Positions 37,367 through 48,669 of a stretch of DNA of 64,000 nt are shown piece after piece. Under the pieces are notes generated by a model that saw only the letters and a list, made by a program, of their open reading frames with translations, was not told where the DNA came from and made no database searches. Source of the DNA: Trissonchulus latispiculum (Eukaryota > Nematoda > Enoplea > Enoplida > Ironidae); contig JASAND010008600.1 in NCBI GenBank assembly GCA_030248195.1, forward strand, positions 1 through 64,000, read 5' to 3'. Position numbers and translations under genes: made by a program. Numbering within the stretch: position 1 is the first letter of the stretch; each line of letters opens with the position of its first letter.

Positions 37367-38989
37367 GCTATTTTCGTTTCTGGGGCAAAATAAACTGCGC
37401 ATCTTCAACGTTAAATTTTCACCCCATCCTTAACGCTACTCTCTTTAGTAGTGGGTGTTTTTGTACGAAGGGAGCCTTTCAGGTGATTTCTCAGGGTGGG
37501 TACTGATTTCTTCGATTGCAAGTTTTATTTGATAGTTAGAAAAAATTCAAAATTTTCAAGTTAAATCTCAATGGAGGGGGCTTTCAACTCTTGTTGCATT
37601 AATTCCTACAGAATTGCTTTTCCCAAGACCCCCCTTGGTTGAAATAAAGCTGCTCGAAGTTTTGACGTATTATGCAAATTAAGCTTTGCGATTTGACGGC
37701 AGTTTACTACCTGGCATTGTCCTGATGAAGTTGCATTACATTAGATGATTGGAATAGCAGCAACTGTGCTGTATAATTAACAAAAAACGATCTAGAAATA
37801 TTGGAATTTTAACCCAATTTTTTTAATTCATGGTGCCTAAATTCTGCTCTTGAAAAGTAACAGCTTTCAATTCTAAGAAATGTTTTATATTTCTTTATTT
37901 GAATTAAGTATAATATTTCATGACGCTAAGAAAGGTGGAACCTTTCATGAGTTGTTCCTATCATGCAACATTGCAACATTTACAACATGCTAATATATTG
38001 CAAAACTTAATCTCTTGAGATATCACACATAACCTGAACCAATGCTAAGCTAATGTCAGAACCACTTAGCTTTGGTGTTCGGAATAATTGAGGCTTAGGT
38101 TAGGTTAAAGCTTAACTAAAATTGTTTTCTCCTGTGACTGATTCTCTGCAAAAGGCTGCGTTCTACAGTAGCAGAGGTAAGCATTGTAAATTATTAGCTG
38201 AACATTTCATTAAAGCAAGCCGTTAAAGGAAAAAACGTGTTAGGAGCAGCGATTGCCGATTACCAATTTTCAATTGCCAATTTCAACAAATCTCAGCAAA
38301 TATTTTCGCCAAGTATATACTTCTATTCCTGGTAGAGTAATTTAACTTAAATGCAATTACGAACTTGCGTATGTCGGATGATTCTTCTTCTACAACAGGT
38401 CCCTCAACCTGTATCTGCATACCTCGAAAACTTTACTCCATGTACATAAACCATAAATGTTTTCTGAAAGATAGCCCAGTCCGACGTCGAGATATTGCTC
38501 CTTTTAGGAGCCAGCTTGTTAGTTTTTGCTTAAACAGTATACTCCGTGAGATATTGGCTTCCAACGGTTTCGAAAACTTTTAAAATACTCAAAACTGCAC
38601 AAAATCAAAAACTTAAAAACTTGCCCCTGCGTTAGGTTTATTTATACGTTTCTGCAATATTTGAGCTAATTTCTTTTAGCCGTTATTTTATCAAGATACA
38701 GATTTACTACAGTTTTTAGAGGGGGAGTTTGAAACACCTACTAAATGGTGTGTACTTGATGCAGACATTTTTTCCAAGAATATAGGCCACAGTTGGTGTT
38801 ATCAGAAAACAGAGAGCATGAATATTGGAATAACCATTTATGATCATATACTGTTGATGTTAGTATAATCCAGTATTAGGTATTAAACTAGAAATGTTAT
38901 ACTCGTTGACGTGAACCAACATTTATTGACAACAATTTTCATATACTTGTATGTAATTTTATAATTTTCTCCACTCTCATAAAGGGATT
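37367..38989. other. Region downstream of the kringle gene
   Basis: No further gene recognised. The sequence 3' of the stop codon (below 38990) is AT-rich. I did not see a canonical AATAAA within the first 60 bases. Confidence 0.4.
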
Positions 38990-41960
38990 TCAGCAATTAG
39001 CTGGAACGTAGCAGGTGATGTGTTCATCCAGCCAACCTTTGCCCTTGAGCACATTGTATTCATGGGCGAAAGAGGTGAAGTGGTGGTCCTTTGTGCCAGC
39101 GTGATACAATCGGTAGAGTGGAATGGCGCCCGGGTGCGGCTTCGGAAAGCAGTATCCAGCAACGTGTTCGTAGTTGTAGCCCAGACTGACGGCATGCGGG
39201 TTCCTTGCTGTATGGTAGAGGTGGTCCACAGCAGCCGCGTTGTAGAACCGGTACAGCGGCACGGTGCCTGGCGCTTGCTGATTGTAGATGCACTGGTGCC
39301 TTGTGTCCTTTTTGTAGCCAACAGTGAGAGCATGGGCGTTTGGATTGGTGCTCAGTAAATGATCCCCATGCTTGTAGTAGCGGTAGAATTTGACGGCTGA
39401 AACAGCAAGACCGTTCGTTCTGTTAGAGTGCATTATTTACCAAGCAAAAGTTATATGCAAAATATTTGTTGACAGTTTAGGAGTGTACCTTAGCTTTAAG
39501 GTAGGGGCCGGCTACGTAATAAAGTTAGTTGATAGCAGTGCTTTACTCCAATCTTCTCAATTCATTTTATCCAGTTTTCTCCAGTATATATACATTCTCT
39601 AAGCTCGCAGTGCTATTAATGTCTCATGATAAAGTCTGTCAGCTAAGACTGCATCGTGCTTGCGTATGATCTGATCAAGAGCTCCTACATAGCTGCATGT
39701 TTCTCATTGTTCATCGGTTATTCTGATCTCAACATCATTTAATTTTAGTTGCACAAATTTCAGTGGATTTTCAGTTGATAAATTTTATAGTGTTCACAAA
39801 GTGTTCTTCATATGACCTAATTTGCATACGGTGGTAAGCAAGAACACTACCAACAAATGATCAAAATTCCGGTTAAACACACAGATCACGCATATCCACG
39901 AGATGAATCAAGGCTTGTATGTTCAATGTGTAAAGACATCCACCACCTTTCAATGCCGTTTAGACGAAAAGGTACGCAGTATAATGTATAATAAGCGGCG
40001 GCTACGCTGAGGAGTAACCGAAAAATGCATCTCTCCAATACAGCGCATTAATGCTGTGGAACGTATTCACTAATTAATTAATTTTAAGCCATTTTCCGCC
40101 GTTTTACAATTTCGCTCGTTTTTACTCATTTACTGGTCAATGAGATATTTGACGTTTAAGCTTCAGACGTTCGTTTTATCATTTTGCACAAGTCTTTTGA
40201 GAAGTACCATAAACAGCGGCACACATTGTGGCCATTATGTTGCTGCTCTCCGCAGAGTTTGCATAAGTTTGAAACTACTACTAATACTGCTATCTTATAG
40301 CGAATAAACGCAGCCGTCATATTGTAGACACACTGGAAGTACAAGATATGTAAATCGGTGATGGTCGAAAAATCGTGACCCTCTTCACAAGTATGTAAAT
40401 ATATTAAATGTTTAGAGATGTAAATCATTTGAAACAAACATAAATTTTGAAAATGTAAACTTTTAACAATATTTGAATGGTTTCTGAACTATTTATTTTA
40501 TTTTCTATAATTTCTAATCGGCGGATAGGCTGTCCAACGGCACATTTTATTCACGCCTTTTGTCCGGAATTTATTGATTTATAATAGAGATTTGATCGAA
40601 AAATCTTTTTGGGAAAACTGCGATTATTTTGCTTTGAACATCGATTTCTCTAAAACTACCCAAGGAATTCAAGCCAAATTTAACAGGACGAGATATCTCA
40701 CTATTGAAGAGGATGTCTTTATAGATTGGACTATTGAATCAATGGGTACTTGCAAATTTCGTGTCATCACACATTTCAGGTAACAGTTTTATTTAAGTAA
40801 AAACTTCACGCGAAGCCGGAACTCTTTTAAAAATACAGTGCAAAAACTTAGCTTGCCAGCTGCCCTTCTGCTTTGTCCGGGTTGGGGGGAGGGTTGATCC
40901 CCATTTCCTCCCGTGTTAACCTTAATAAATAAAAAATTACGTTGGATGGCTGGAGGTTGGACGACCGGAGGCTTGACTACTGGAGGATTGACCACGGGTG
41001 GAAGTTTGCTACATCGCTGGAAGCACGCAGCCCATCGCTGGTTGGCGTCAGTTGTGTAGCACCAGGGTCCGCCGCTATAATCATCCGGATTCCGGCAAAC
41101 ATTCGTGTTACCATATTGTTGACCCACATTGGGATTATGAGGTATCTTGGAAGACCACTTCTGACACGCGACTCCGTCAACCGTATCCGCTTTGTTTCCC
41201 GTATACGCACTTGGATCAGAACAGGCGGCGTCTCCGTCTTGCCAGCAGTTGCGCGTTGCGTCAAAACAGTCTGAAACTATCAATTCAGGGCACAGAAAGG
41301 ACAGAGCATAAGATTGTTTAACTGTCTGTTTGATATTCAAAGCAACATAACTGGAAATAGTCTGAAATTATTTCAATCATTTCTGATTCTTTCTACTTCA
41401 AAATTATTTAAAAAGGTGATGTCAACTTAAGTTAAGTTATTAAGTTCAGGTAGTTAGTTTCGTAATAATAAACTTTGATATCTTTCTGTCTGAAATTGTT
41501 AACGTTCTGGTGCCTTGAAGGTAACTATATTGCATTTATCTTATACTATTTTGGACAGTTTTGTGAAATTTTGAGTCTACCTAAAGCACTCCTTAGTTTT
41601 CGACCTTTTGTTTTTGTAGTTGGCTGGGGTAATTGGATTATTGGAATTGACATGCACACACTCTAACAAGTCCTGCAATCTTCCAGTTTCATTTAATGTA
41701 AAATGTCAGAGGTCGTCTAATCCAAATCTTTACAATAGCCAAATAACTAATATTACTTGTTAGGAGAACCAATGTAGGATTGTATGTTACTCACACTCTT
41801 AGCATTATGTCATTATGTGCTCTTATTAACATTGAAGAGTAATCTTAATATTACAGTTAATGTTAATATTAATGTTAATATTAAATACTGGCCTACCTGC
41901 TCCGTTAGCAACGTCGAAGACTGCAAGTGCTGAAATCAGTCCCAGGATAAGAACAATCAT
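38990..41960 (-). CDS. Secreted kringle plus DUF5648 domain protein
   Basis: Three exons join in phase: 41960-41897, 41270-40941 and 39396-38990 (stop TGA). Every junction has GT/AG and phase 1. The 266-residue product starts with a signal peptide (residues 1-21, MIVLILGLISALAVFDVANG). The kringle (about 23-108) shows CQKW at 57, CRNPDDYSGGPWCYT at 80-94 and RWAACFQRC at 100-108. It has the six usual cysteines plus an extra N-terminal pair (Cys23, Cys30). A Pro-Pro-Val-Val repeat linker (112-131) follows. The DUF5648 region (133-266) has three repeats of the LYR(F/L/Y)Y...DH type followed by LGY or VGY. Kringles bind lysine or protein ligands and DUF5648 is thought to bind glycans, so an extracellular recognition role in defence or matrix is plausible but inferred. 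The exon 2 donor (AAC|gtaatt) is the least certain junction. Confidence 0.9.
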
Positions 41961-42010
41961 GGTGATGCAGCAATTAAACCTCTTGAATGAAAATTCTGCT
42001 GAGACTGTAG

Positions 42011-42018
42011 CTTATATA
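42011..42018 (-). promoter_or_regulatory. TATA box of the kringle/DUF5648 gene
   Basis: On the minus strand TATATAAG lies about 50 bases before the ATG at 41960, leaving room for a start site near 41987 and a short 5' leader. The placement fits a core promoter for an intron-containing secreted-protein gene. Confidence 0.65.
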
Positions 42019-42029
42019 GTGTTATGGTA

Positions 42030-44689
42030 GCGACATGTGGTTGCAGGATTAAGTCGAGCTGAAAGCAATTCTTGAGGTAGCTAAGACGGATTAACTTTCT
42101 ATGAACCATTACAAATTTATAACGTTTTTATTATATAGCTAAGTCATATCCAACGCAACAGCTTTCAATGGAATTATGATTTTTCTTCTAAGCATGCTTC
42201 TCAAGCTCTCAATCGAATTTTCATACATTGACACAATTTCTACTAGCACCGTTTTTAACCGCTATACAACAGAGCTAAAAGGTACAAAGGTAAAGTGACC
42301 CTCGAAGAGAAATCCAACTTGCAAAAGGTAATAGGTGCCGGTGCTCATCTCCAAATTCTCAGCCCAAAGCCATGAGTGACAACTTAAATGTTGACTACAT
42401 CCGTGGAAGTGGGGCCAGCACTTCATCAGGTATTTCGGCAGACTCCTGTTACCTTCCCATCACAGACCCACTTACCGACCAATTATATAAGGAAAGACAG
42501 CTGGGTTGGCTGTAGCCATCGGCGGACCGATTTGTGCTTAGTCCCTGGCTTAATGAACAAGGCGAGGCGACACAAACCATTTTCTAAATATATAGCAGTT
42601 GAAATCTGAGGTAAATCGCACTCCATGCTCCGAACGAGTTTTGGGATAAAGTTCATTTTGGATAAGGACCGCAAGAAAAATACGACTTTATTAATACGAA
42701 AAGTAGAAGATATTGTCAGTTTTGTTAGGGGTTTCTGAGGGTGGTGAATTTAAAAAACAGTTTTTACGTTTGTGAAACTTCAACATTGCTCAAGAGAATC
42801 TGGCAGAGCGGAAGTGATGGTGTGTTTTAAGTGCGTTCATTTCTTCACTTCAGTATGCTGTACTTTGCTGTTAGGAATTGTACGGGGTGGTCATTTGCTG
42901 GCCTCTGGTCGTTGCCCGTACCTGCCCGTGTTTTGGCCTTTCGCAACCAAAGCTCAACCAAGACGGGAGCATTATATATAGTCATATACCTCCAGTGACT
43001 TTGCCTAATCAGCAGCATGACAGTTAGCCCAGTTTAGCCCAGTTAACAGCACAGTAACAGTACAATATACATACTGTTGGAACAAAATTCGTATTGGAAT
43101 ATCCTTTATTTCAAAACCATTCACTTTTGCTACCAATTTAACAACGAAGACGCTCCCCACTCCCTAGTGTCATATAACTTCAACATTAACTTCGTTTGTC
43201 TTGTAAGTAATGCTTTTGAAGCTAGACTGTTTACGAAATGATGTTCAACTATGATCAGGTATTCTTTGGAATTTTGAGTTATGACAGAATCCGGTTATTA
43301 GGTTTTTCCGAGCCATATTCACAAAGATTAGTATCTGTCAAAATTTAACGTCACATCACATTCTCGGTGTAATGTCTGTCGTACTGCTTTGTACTACCTA
43401 CGATGGATAAACAATGTTTAGGATACAACTACGCGTTATTCCACAAAATGAACTGAAATGAAAATGAAATGTTGTTTTCATGAATTTTGTTTTAATTTGC
43501 TGAAAACAGCGACATTGTTGATAAAGCAAACTGTATTGAAAACAGTGTTACCTACCTACACCAGATCAACTTACTAGCCGTACTAAAGCGATCTACAGAG
43601 TACATAATGTAAATAGGATAAAATAATGTAATAGTACAGGTGTGTGTTAGAGTAACTAACTACTAAACAGCAACCCCGTGAAAGTTTATTCTTCTAGGTG
43701 CAGATACTCCGACGGACCAACCAAAATGTTCCCAATTTGTAAGCTGATATTGGCAACCAACTCAGGCCGGATTTTTCTGTTATATTCCATCCCATTTTCT
43801 CATGAATTAGTTGCAGCGACTGAGAGTTAGCTTCTTTGACAGAGTTCGGGATTGCCGTTGTTGTCTTGTCGGTTACGGTGACAAAAATTTCTCACCGGAA
43901 AAATTTCACCGGTGAAGTTGTTCCTCCGGGTAAATATCACCTGCAAAATATTCTCCGGCTGGAAAAGATGTCAGAATTGAGCTATTGAGCTGCCCAGAAG
44001 TTTTTTTATAATTTTGCATTTCGAGACTGAAGGAGGCAAAGCATTGGATCCGGTCGACTTTCGTGAAATTTCCGAACTCTTTTCTGGCCGTCGAATTCCA
44101 TTCCGTTACTTTTCGGAAACGGACTTCAGCCGTACCCGTTTGTCTAAGGATAATTAAACTGGTGACAGAAATTTTAACCAGTCTATTGCCCCTACCTTCA
44201 CCAGAGTTTATCGGTTTCGGTTCGAGGTTAGCTGTGGAAGTTAAAGTTATTTCTCTGGTTGGCACGGAATGAATCGATAAAGCAGTTTCGTATTCTCTAA
44301 ATTCGGCTCTACATATTTGTGAAAATTTTGCTAAAGCAAATTCCTAGCTATTTTACTTCCTGTAGGTGCTGCAGCAGTAATTCCCTTTCAATAGTTGATA
44401 ATTAGGTTGCCGCTTTTGTCACTGTAATTTTTTTACTATTTCACTGTGGTCTTCTCTAAATTGTATTCGTGTAAAACTCAGTCAGCCCTGAAAATCATGT
44501 TGATAGATAGCACAGGCGTTTTAAGATGTGTATGGATATATGTACCACTTAAATGTGTAGAATTCATGTTTCCTATTTCTCTAAGTGCATTAAGTTTTGC
44601 CGTATGTCGTCGTTTCAGCCTGGCTGATGTACTGTTTAAACTGTAAATCCTTGCTGCTTCTTTCATCCAGTCGATTTCGCCAATTTTTC
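42030..44689. other. Noncoding region upstream of the kringle gene
   Basis: No gene is supported. A 119-codon minus-strand frame (43906-44265) has mixed composition without a recognised domain. No clear repeats seen. Confidence 0.35.
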
Positions 44690-45105
44690 GAGTCTCTTGT
44701 GCAATTCCCCCCAAGCCCTAACTTTCGATTTTTTGACCAATAACATTGAAATTTTGTATGGGTGCATCGTGCATACTGGAGGCGGATGAATTTAAAAATT
44801 TTAAAACTTTTAAAATATTAAAAATTTAATTTTTAATTTGGTTAAGACCAAGGGGAACCGAAGAATTTTTTGAAAAAATTTTGCTGAAAACTTGCATACA
44901 TTGGTTTTTAGGGCGCTGAGCACGAATCCGTAATTCGTTTTTCGAAAAACCTTTTGGTTGGCTTAATATGAGCTAAAGTTGTAAGCTTAAGATGTAAAGC
45001 TTATCCTGAGCTAACGAAAAGCTTTATTGAAAACAGATTGCTCAGCGCCCCTGAAAACCCCTGTATGCAAGTTTTCAGCAAAATGTTTTTCAAAATATTT
45101 TTCGG
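44690..45105. mobile_element. Truncated copy of the 54947-55560 foldback
   Basis: It starts GAGTCTCTTGTGCAATTCCC, then follows the intact foldback (GACCAATAAC, GGGTGCAT, GGCGCTGAGCACGAATC, GTATGCAAGTTTTC) past its centre, and diverges near 45105. The right terminus is missing. Confidence 0.65.
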
Positions 45106-45179
45106 CAGAGCAAGATTTTGAAGCTGGCCGAGCCGGACCCAAAAAATTTGGTCCGTGCTCATCTCCCCCCCCCCCGCGT

Positions 45180-45438
45180 TAGCCTATGTTCATACATATC
45201 AAAAGTATTTTGGCCGATTCTAAAGTATTGACAAGTCGGCGTTCAAGGATTGATGGTCTAATTTAGCCAGTATGCCAAAACACTTTTGCTAGTTTATTGC
45301 TGATTTTGATAGTATGCGAACTCTGGTGAATTTGCTGATTAAAGCCTTAAAATGACGTAAAAGATCTTTCCAACTCCCAAAATTGTGCAAGCTTAGCATT
45401 TCAAACATCACAACACAAAAGGAAAGGATATCACCACC
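45180..45438. mobile_element. Partial copy of the TTAA-flanked MITE
   Basis: The right end GGATATCACCACC is followed by TTAA (45439-45442). The interior matches 36201-36420 in reverse complement (CAACTCCCAAAATTG, AGCATTTCAAA). The left end is missing. Confidence 0.6.
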
Positions 45439-45519
45439 TTAAGCACTAAATGGCACTTACACCAACGCATTCATATATTTTTAGTTTGTTGCAACCTGAC
45501 CTTTGAAATTTCATAATTA

Positions 45520-45554
45520 CCGGGTCAGAAAATAGTGACCCGTTTTCATCTCTG
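45520..45554. mobile_element. Solo end of hAT-like family A
   Basis: ACCGGGTCA...TGACCCG followed by TTTTCATCTCTG matches the right terminus of the element at 46044-47156. No matching left end nearby. Confidence 0.5.
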
Positions 45555-45649
45555 GTGCAGCGTATAGGCAGCGTATAGTCAAGATAAAAGACACATTTTG
45601 ATGCGTTCTGATCTACCACTTGTTTTTCTTGGAGCTCTTATTTGCATGG

Positions 45650-45930
45650 AGGTTCTTGGGGTTCTGGCGGTTCTTAATTTTTTTGTAGAGATTTGACCTA
45701 TAACTATGTTTAGCTTCATTTTTTGATGGGGGTTCTTCGGATTCTTCGGGGGTTCTTAATTTTTCGAAGAGATTTGATCCGTAACTACATATAGATATTT
45801 AGTTTTAAATTTTTGATTTGGGTTCTAGGTGTTCTTGGGGTTCTTAAATTTTTTCAAGAGACTTGATCCTCTACTATTTAGTTTTAAGTATTTGCTGGAG
45901 GTTCTGAGGGTTCTCGAGTTCGGGTATATA
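45650..45930. repeat. Tandem repeat, about three copies of about 95 bp
   Basis: Units share GGTTCTTGGGGTTCTTAA, AGAGATTTGATCC and TAACTA/CTACTA-TTTAG words with moderate divergence. Confidence 0.7.
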
Positions 45931-46043
45931 TACCGAAAAATGAGTACGTTGTATGGACTTAGATATAGGACGAACTCGTTCTTTTTGTCGTCAGCTTTCG
46001 ATTGATACCCATATTGTGGAGATTAGATGGAGCATACACACAA

Positions 46044-47156
46044 CAGAGATGAAACCGGGTCACTATTTGCTGACCCGGTGACCCGGTCGACCCCTGACCC
46101 GGTGACCCGGTGACCCGGTATTTCTGAAAATTCAGGTTTAAGCTTGCAAAATTTTAAAAATACTTTATTGTGGTGCGGTGAGTGATTTTTAACCATTTTG
46201 GACATTTTTGACGACTAAAATATCAAGTTGGGCAAAGGTTTTGCTCTCATTAAAGTAGTAGCATTGGAAGTGAATATTGTAAGTAAGCCGGAAAAAATAC
46301 AACGATTTGCAAGATTTTTCAATCAGTAATGTGAAGTAAACTACATTGCGAATCAAACAAATTGGACAAAATATATACTTTGCCAAAGTCATAACATCAT
46401 CTAATTCTAATCATAGGGTTTAACATTAACACATTTCTATTTTATCACTATATTTTAGAAAAATATTTCATTTAGTTGTATGATTGAAGTTTGACTCTGC
46501 GGAAATTCTTTGGAAATGCTTTTTCGTATGGCTGGGAATATGAAATAAAATCAATCACAATTGGTTCCTGAAGATATGTATGTAGTAGCCATAAAAATTG
46601 CAAAATAAATCTCAGAATCTGCAAACCTTGTTTTGCTGAGATCTTCCTTCTTACCGAGATTTGAAACCCACAGACTGACCCTCTCCCTCCAAAAATAATA
46701 GCAGCAGCAATAAATCACTTACAGTAGAAGGAGCATGGAGAATTTTACATTTTAAAATAAAGATTTCAGACTCTCAGGGCCCATGTAATAGTTTTCATTT
46801 TTCAGTTAAGATTCAAAACAATCATTGTAGTTTCAAACCTAGGTCTACAGATGTAAGTTTGACAGGACATTACAAATATTATGAGGACACTACTACAGCG
46901 ACAAGCATTAAAAAAACTACACGATTAAGTTAAGAATATTCCTATTGCTATTTTTAGTAATTGTTGAAGTTGTCAGTTGACAAAAATTGGTAGAACTTTG
47001 AAAAATATCCTATAACAGCAAAAAAATTTCTCCAATCAATAATACCGGGTCAAGACCGGGTTAGAGCTCCTGACCCGGTGACCCGGTGACCCGGTCCATA
47101 TAGTGACCCGAACTGACCCGATGACCCGGTGACCCGGTGACCCGGTTTCATCTCTG
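46044..47156. mobile_element. Non-autonomous hAT-like element, family A (1,113 bp)
   Basis: The termini CAGAGATGAAACCGGGTCAC and its complement are flanked by the exact 8-bp duplication ACACACAA (46036-46043 and 47157-47164). Both subterminal regions carry tandem GACCCGGTG words (several at 46067-46118 and 47065-47145), resembling the clustered transposase-binding motifs of hAT elements. The CAGAG start and 8-bp duplication fit hAT. There is no transposase. Confidence 0.85.
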
Positions 47157-47225
47157 ACACACAAACTTCAGTCTAAATTCACGATAAAAGCCACGAGGGC
47201 CCTCCAAGTACACCCCGGTTATATG

Positions 47226-48669
47226 TGTAATAAAACGAGGTCTACTAGTCTTAGCTCTCTGAACGATAGAGCACTGGTTTCACTCCTTTCTGCCTCCCAA
47301 AACCACAATGTTACGCGTAGTAGCAATACCAGGGGTTTGACCTTCAGATTATGCAGTTTGAATCTTCGTTACACAAATACTTAAACGTTACAGCATCTAT
47401 CTAGAGACCTATTCAGAATTAGCCGTGAAGGCTTTACAAGGTTTTAATGAATCTAGCTATTATTTCAAACGGTAGCAGTTATCAAATATCAAAATACGTA
47501 TTAAAGTTGATTACACACTCTTATTCCGCCGTCGAGATACAGTACAATGATTAAACACAGAATTAATTAAAGCAGAACACATAGGGTGCATTATTCCTTT
47601 AGTAGACTTCAAGATACAAACCGTACATTAAAGAACAAACTAAAAACGAAACTGTCTTCCTATTTTTGGGAGCCTTCTTTAAACAATCTCAAACAAGCTT
47701 TTTGATTACTTCCATCTCTCGTAAACTTACAAGATTACCTTCCAAACTGAGGATAGTGGATTTGTCCGACTGGAGGTGAGCTGGAACAGGCAACTGGGGT
47801 ATGGATCAGGTGATTGGATAAACACAGCACATGCAGATAGTATAAACGGTAGAGAACCGGGTTGGCAGTGCACAAGGTTAGACAAGATAATAAAATCCAC
47901 TCCAGGCAGCTCTTACTGAGCCTAGGTCTTCGCGACCAAAAATCCAAGAATAAGATCCGAGCCTCCGGCGTAACAGCCGTCCACAATATAATACTGACAA
48001 CAAAAGCGTAAAATTGCACAACCGATCACCGCAACTGCCAACCCCAGGACTGAAGTTCAGGTCTCTCACGAACTGAACTTCAGCCACAACCTCGTTTGAG
48101 GGCGCTTTACTTTTTACAAGTATCCAATCACCGTGATCCTACCGTATGCCTGTTTTCGTAGGCTCTCTTTGTTTTCGTCCGAGAGCCGACCCAGCTTGAC
48201 GTCGAAAAAGCTTACGTAACTTTGGGGTCAAACTTTGATTACTTTAGGGCTTTTCTCTAGGCTTCTTTTAGACGATTCTCTTTTCAATTTCCCTTTTCAG
48301 AAAGTACTCAGGTGGAAACTCCGATTACGCATGAAATTACTCAAGCAATTCAAATACGTCACACAAAAGAGAAATGAATCTCACAAATACGCACAGAACC
48401 AACAACTCGAAATACAGCTCCACAATTCAAATTTTAGGTAGCTAAGTCCAATCCAAGAAGAAAATCCAAAACATTCAGCTAGCTAAACCTCACATCCTCA
48501 ATTAACCTTATCACAATCAGTCAGTTATTAACAATTATTAAACAATCACTAAATAATATGCATAATCTGCGCTGAAACTTTAAAATTCCCTTTTCTATAA
48601 CTCGTGTATAACTCGTGAAACCCCTAAAAAATTGTTCCATGCCAGTAAGCAAATTTTGCTGCCTCCACA
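47226..48669 (-). repeat. 3' LTR
   Basis: Uninterrupted 1,444-bp LTR. Inside it the short ORFs 47735-48019 and 47878-48087 are duplicated exactly in the other LTR, so they are repeat-borne and not independent genes. A purine-rich GTGGAGTGGAG on the minus strand adjoins it at 48670-48680 and may be the polypurine tract. Confidence 0.9.

Noticed and set aside
43906..44265. 119-codon minus-strand ORF as a gene
   Set aside because: Composition is acceptable but there is no domain, no clear splice sites and no partner exon.
47735..48087. Small ORFs repeated at 54029-54381
   Set aside because: Identical because they lie in the two LTRs; no domain.
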